Position numbers and translations under genes: made by a program | The notes under the pieces: model-generated | What the model was told of the DNA's origin: nothing | Seen by the model: only the letters and a program-made list of their open reading frames with translations | The model's database searches: none | Source: Ceratobasidium sp. AG-K | Lineage: Eukaryota; Basidiomycota; Agaricomycetes; Cantharellales; Ceratobasidiaceae | Assembly: GCA_037039685.1 (NCBI GenBank) | Contig: JAWNGF010000003.1 | Coordinates: forward strand, 3,694,571-3,758,570 | Reading direction: 5' to 3' | Length of the DNA: 64,000 nucleotides | Part shown: in pieces, positions 60,181-64,000 of the stretch | Position numbering within the stretch: the stretch's first letter is position 1 | Layout: each line of letters begins with the position of its first letter

Positions 60181-61493
60181 GAGTCAGGATGTGCTCGCAA
60201 AGGTCAAATTTGATTTAGTGGCATTTGGCATGCTCTCTTATCAGGAATCGGCAAACTCGAGCCAGTTCACGAAATGCGTTGCCGGAGTTTAGTGCAGAAT
60301 AAAGCGGACACAGAAACTAACAGATAATGCCAGCCAAATTTATCATTAATTCAGTACGTTCATCAAGCGGAGAATATTCGAGTCCGAGTCCCACCTTGGG
60401 CTTGGAATAAGGGAGGGGCGTGGGTGTATGTGTACCCAGGGATCTTACAGTAAGCCCTTTTGAGCTCCAGTTTACATGAATAGCTGCCTATACCCCTATG
60501 CATCGGCTCTTGGTTATCACTCGGGAACTTTCATGGCAGTTAGTAAGTGGGATGTGGCACCTATCATGTTGCACCTCCCGGAGCGGACGTCTGGTTTGAA
60601 CGTTGTGACATTCAGCCCCTTATAGGTATGGCAACGCACTTTCAATTATTTTGTGCAGGCAGGGTGGGTTTCATAGCACCGGCGCGGGTGCTTCTCGAGT
60701 GGCACTCAAAATCTGTGTACAATAGTATCGAGATATGGGTCAGGTGTGGAAAGGGCAAGAGGGTGCCGTAGAAGGCATCGGGCCAGGGTAAGGGTCTGTG
60801 AGCGATGGATCGAGTCGGAAGTCGTGTAGTCCACTTACCGTCGCTTGATTATGTACCATAATGTGGTGGCTAATCTGGCAAATATTGATCTGTTGGCCGG
60901 AGCCCGACCAAGTTCGCTCTCCAGGAGCTTAACTTTTATTTATTTATTTTGGGTCAAGTTAAATTGTACGACGTTTCGGGGCAGGGCCCTATGGTGCGCC
61001 GGTCTAGAGGTCGGGTGGCGTAAAGCCAAACATAAAAGCCCCAAAAGGGGGACAGAACAGGCTGAGGCAAGAAGAGGCGGCTAAATGCGCTATACATATG
61101 CGCCAAGACAGTAAATAAAAGGGACGCTATAGTAAGTCAAGGACAGAAAAATCTATGGGAGCCGTGGCAAGCGAGAAAAACACCGAGGCAGCAAAGTAAG
61201 AGGAGAGAGAGAGCGCACTGGTGGTACCTGAGCAGATCCGCGAATCTGCCCGAGGATCTCAGGAATTCAAACAGTGGCTTGAGAGCCTCCAATGAAAAGG
61301 ACGGGAAACCCAAGCTGGAGAACTGGTGCCCGTGTGATCCGAGATAAAGGTACCGCTCCGACGCGTAGTCTGGGATCTTAACTTGTACAGCGGGAGTAAG
61401 ACAATACATGAGCATTAGATTGTCTCGATTATACGAACAGGAACGGTATCAATTTCATTATATCTAGCCAGCCGTGGATTCAACCATATCCGT
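60181..61493. other. Gene-poor spacer inside the duplicated region
   Basis: No gene is supported. Near 61150-61180 (minus) a frame reads VFLACHGSH, which recalls the CHAT histidine motif (VHLACHGSQ in the intact gene) but its surroundings do not match, so it may be chance. Confidence 0.35.
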
Positions 61494-62473
61494 TCAAGGG
61501 CAGAATGTGAGAGTATCTACAGGCGTTAGGTTAGTATCGTTTGAGAGAAAAACTTGAGTGTAGCTTACAGTCCGCCTTCTTCGCAGTTGGACAAGTGAAG
61601 AGCGCAGTGCCAGAAGACTCGTCGTAAGCATAGACGTAAGACCGGGGGCAAGCGTTCTTGAAGTACGAGTAGTAGGCGACACCGGAGGGAGGGCAGGTCT
61701 GAGGAGTGCTGTACTGGCCGGAGCAGCAGTTCTTGGAGTTGGCCTGGTTGCCGTCGAGGTTCGCCACGCAGGCAGACTAGAAGCGGTAGTTAGCAACTAT
61801 AAAATGACTCTCGGTGATTAGTTTACCTTGCATCCAACGGGGAAACCGCTCGAGTCATAAGGTCCCTTAAGCGCAGCAGGGCAGTTGGGACCGAGGTCGA
61901 CCGCGCACTCGGCAACTGGGCAGCCTTGGTTATTGGTGATGCGCATGGGCAGGTTGTACCCATCGACGAGCGAGACTACAAGTTGGCATATTAAGACATC
62001 GCATATACTCGACTCTTTGTTCGCCCGAGCTCACCATCATACCAATCCTGACCGTCACCAGCGCTCAGAGTCCACTCGGCAACGCTCGCAGGAGGCACAC
62101 CGGTACCGGTGCGAGAGTCGCATCGAAGACCACCGTTGCAGCCACCGGTCAAGCATGAGTTGGGACCAGGGTTTGTGGCAAAGTTGCAGTTACGGCGACC
62201 CCAGATGCGGCCTGCCTTCCAGTTGTCGGGGACGGTAAATGTGCGCTTGCTCCACGCCGGAGCTTCCCAGCCGGTTTCGATGCTGGGAACAGCGGAGCCG
62301 ACGTTGAGGTCAGTCTGAAAGCGGCTTAATTAGGTGACTCGAAGCGTGACTGGGTGTGTACTTACAAAGACCGCCGGCCAGATGGTGAATGGGCAAGCGT
62401 TGTAGACGGTAAAGGTACGACCGAGAGCGGAACCCGCAAGAGCGAGAGCAGAAGCGGCGAGAGTGAACTTCAT
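61494..62473 (-). CDS. Thaumatin-like secreted protein, copy B
   Basis: Same five-exon plan, signal peptide and cysteine pattern as copy A, starting at 62473 and stopping at 61494 (TLTFCP). Exons, 5' UTR and intron 1 are almost identical to copy A, while the later introns (for example 61978-62032) are clearly different. The protein is expected to be secreted and disulphide-stabilised. No broken residue was seen. Confidence 0.92.
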
Positions 62474-63131
62474 GTTGTGGGTGTGAGAGATGTAGAGAGC
62501 AGTAGTTGCTTGATACTCACAGCTTAGATGTGGCCAGACTTTATACTACTCGAACACGCTCTGAGCCTGCAAAAAGTCTAGCTACAGATGTCATGCGCGC
62601 CTTCGGTAAGCACCGACTCAGATAGCCTTGCAGCTGGCTTCTCTGATTCCCCGGTTCCTCAAGCGAACATCCCTCAAGCCCTCCGACTCACATCCGACCC
62701 AACCAGACTCAAGGAAATTCGTTGGCATCTTTACATGCGTTTTGTTTGGCGAGCATAGAAAATTAGCGATGCCCATAATACCCAGTGATAGTGCACGTGC
62801 CTGATTTAGCCGACCCGCTTGACCGGCTATTAGTGTTCTCAGTCAGCCTAACCAATCAGCGAGAGTCCCGGTCGCATATCCTATCGCTCCGATGCTCGTT
62901 TCGTCCGGTCTTGTGTCCGCCTTGTCGGGGTAGTATGGGTATCTTATGGAAGACTAGCGGAGGGCTAATTGTAGCCTCACTTGGGTGAATGGTTAGTGGA
63001 GGCAGTTCGCGTTGACGCTCTTGCCTGGGTGGGAATGCAGGTAAGAAGATTAAGAAGATTTTCTCGAGACACATGTAGTAATAATAACATCTTATTGAAA
63101 TAACACAAGCCACAAGATCAGCTACATCACA
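62474..63131. other. Spacer between thaumatin-like copy B and the CHAT gene
   Basis: The first 60 bp upstream of the thaumatin-like gene are nearly identical to those of copy A and probably hold its core promoter. The rest is diverged duplicate DNA with no gene. Confidence 0.4.
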
Positions 63132-64000
63132 TTAGGAGCCAATGTGTATGAAAGGCGCCCATCGCTCGAACGTCACGTCTTTTACTGTCGCGCGCAGCTC
63201 GGCTACTGCGTTATGTAGTGCCCTGGCTGCTCTTGTGTGATCCATCTTTCCACTCTTTAATAGATATGCATACACCTTGTCCGCCACCCGTGGACCATCC
63301 GCGTCGTCAATACTCCACATTGTACCAATCACACCTGGGTACCCCGCCATCAGCATCCCCGCTGCAAGATGTACCGCCTCGTCTGGCATTTTTTTATCCC
63401 CCGTGGCAGTCTGACAAGCTGAAAGGAAGGCGAGTCCTTTGTTCTGGAAAGACCGCTTGGATATTGCGGCAAGTGTGAGGCAACCATCATAGAGGTGGAA
63501 AGCGCTCTGGGTCGGGTCAGTCATATTTTGGCTGCCATGGCATGCTAGATGGACCCAGCTGAAGCGCTCCATTGCATTCAGGACTCGGTCAACGGTAGCA
63601 TTGCTGTTGTCGAGTTGCAGATAGCGAGTGGGCTGAGCATGTCTCTTGATGGCTGCAAGCTCGACTACGGTGCCCGGTAGGCTGTCGCAGCCGGGTGTAT
63701 GCTCTTGACCAACCGCAAGCATGCTGGAATGTCCCTCGGGATTTGTCTTCTGGCTTGCGAGCAGTGCGCCTAGGGTTGGCGTATATGAGGATATTACATA
63801 ATTAAACGTGCTGGAGTGAGAATCGTCGTAGCACTCGGCGGCGTGAAGTGGAAGGAATGAGAGTAGACCTGTGGTACACCAGGCGATGCGTGGTAGTCGA
63901 TCGACGGGGAGCTCACGCTATACGTGTGAGCGGGCGATCAGCAGGGCAGGGGCTGGAATCTTGCTGAGACTGCACGTACCGTATAGCCAAGAAATTTAAG
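63132..64000 (-). CDS. CHAT-domain protein (caspase-like), 3' part at the window edge
   Basis: C-terminal CHAT peptidase domain. The last exon contains RIAWCTTGLLSFLPLHAAEC, YVISSYTPTLGALLASQ, the catalytic-type His in SWVHLACHGSQ, the catalytic-type Cys in LAFLSACQTATGD, and MAGYPGVIGTMWSIDDADGP, ending FERWAPFIHIGS at 63132. An intron (about 63914-63980) and the 3' end of the previous exon (LKFLGYT) follow to the edge. Fungal CHAT proteins often have TPR repeats upstream; those are outside the window. His and Cys are both present, so proteolytic activity is possible. CHAT proteases can pair with STAND or gasdermin systems, but nothing here shows such a partner. Confidence 0.9.

Larger units (their letters stand above)
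61398..63165. repeat. Segmental duplication, right copy (thaumatin-like gene plus intact CHAT 3' end)
   Basis: Partner of 58458-60180. This copy runs on into the intact CHAT-domain gene, so it is likely to reflect the ancestral order. Confidence 0.75.

Overview
This window is eukaryotic and reads as an agaricomycete fungus. The genes carry many short spliceosomal introns, and the families include NACHT-WD40 STAND proteins, CHAT proteases, a STE3 pheromone receptor, cellobiose dehydrogenase, thaumatin-like proteins and a copper-fist regulator. The expanded TKL-type kinases and the F-box/LRR style fit Cantharellales, most likely a Rhizoctonia/Ceratobasidium species. That species call is an inference.

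Layout. 1-13.2 kb (+): a tandem array of four related multi-exon protein kinases, the first cut by the window edge. They alternate in type (A-B-A-B), which suggests duplication of a two-gene block. A 5'-truncated LINE with a 12-bp target-site duplication sits between copies 1 and 2. 14.5-19.3 kb (-): one large NACHT-WD40 gene. 19.3-33.4 kb: gene-poor DNA with a degenerate, same-strand repeat family, a relic of a NACHT-WD40 3' end, a cellobiose dehydrogenase gene (24.2-27.1 kb, +) and an arrestin-like gene (28.7-30.3 kb, +). 33.4-43 kb: ordinary genes for UDP-glucose dehydrogenase (-), a small secreted protein (-), a 3'-5' exonuclease (-) and a PIN/auxin-efflux-like transporter (+). 43.4-44.8 kb (-): STE3-like pheromone receptor. 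45.5-47.5 kb (-): decayed F-box/LRR gene behind a truncated Zn2Cys6 fragment. 48.9-52.5 kb (-): two tandem nitronate monooxygenases. 52.7 kb (+): U6 snRNA plus a downstream 3' relic. 53.5-56.9 kb (-): copper-fist transcription factor. 58.5-63.2 kb (-): segmental duplication carrying two thaumatin-like genes. 63.1 kb to the edge (-): 3' part of a CHAT-domain gene.

How the genes relate. The kinase array beside a STAND receptor, and the CHAT gene at the other end, are the parts most likely tied to self/non-self recognition or stress signalling, but nothing in the sequence proves a shared pathway. UDP-glucose dehydrogenase supplies wall precursors. CDH acts outside the cell on plant-wall sugars. 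The pheromone receptor belongs to mating or compatibility sensing. Most gene models come from reading splice sites by eye, so exon edges are approximate unless phases are stated.
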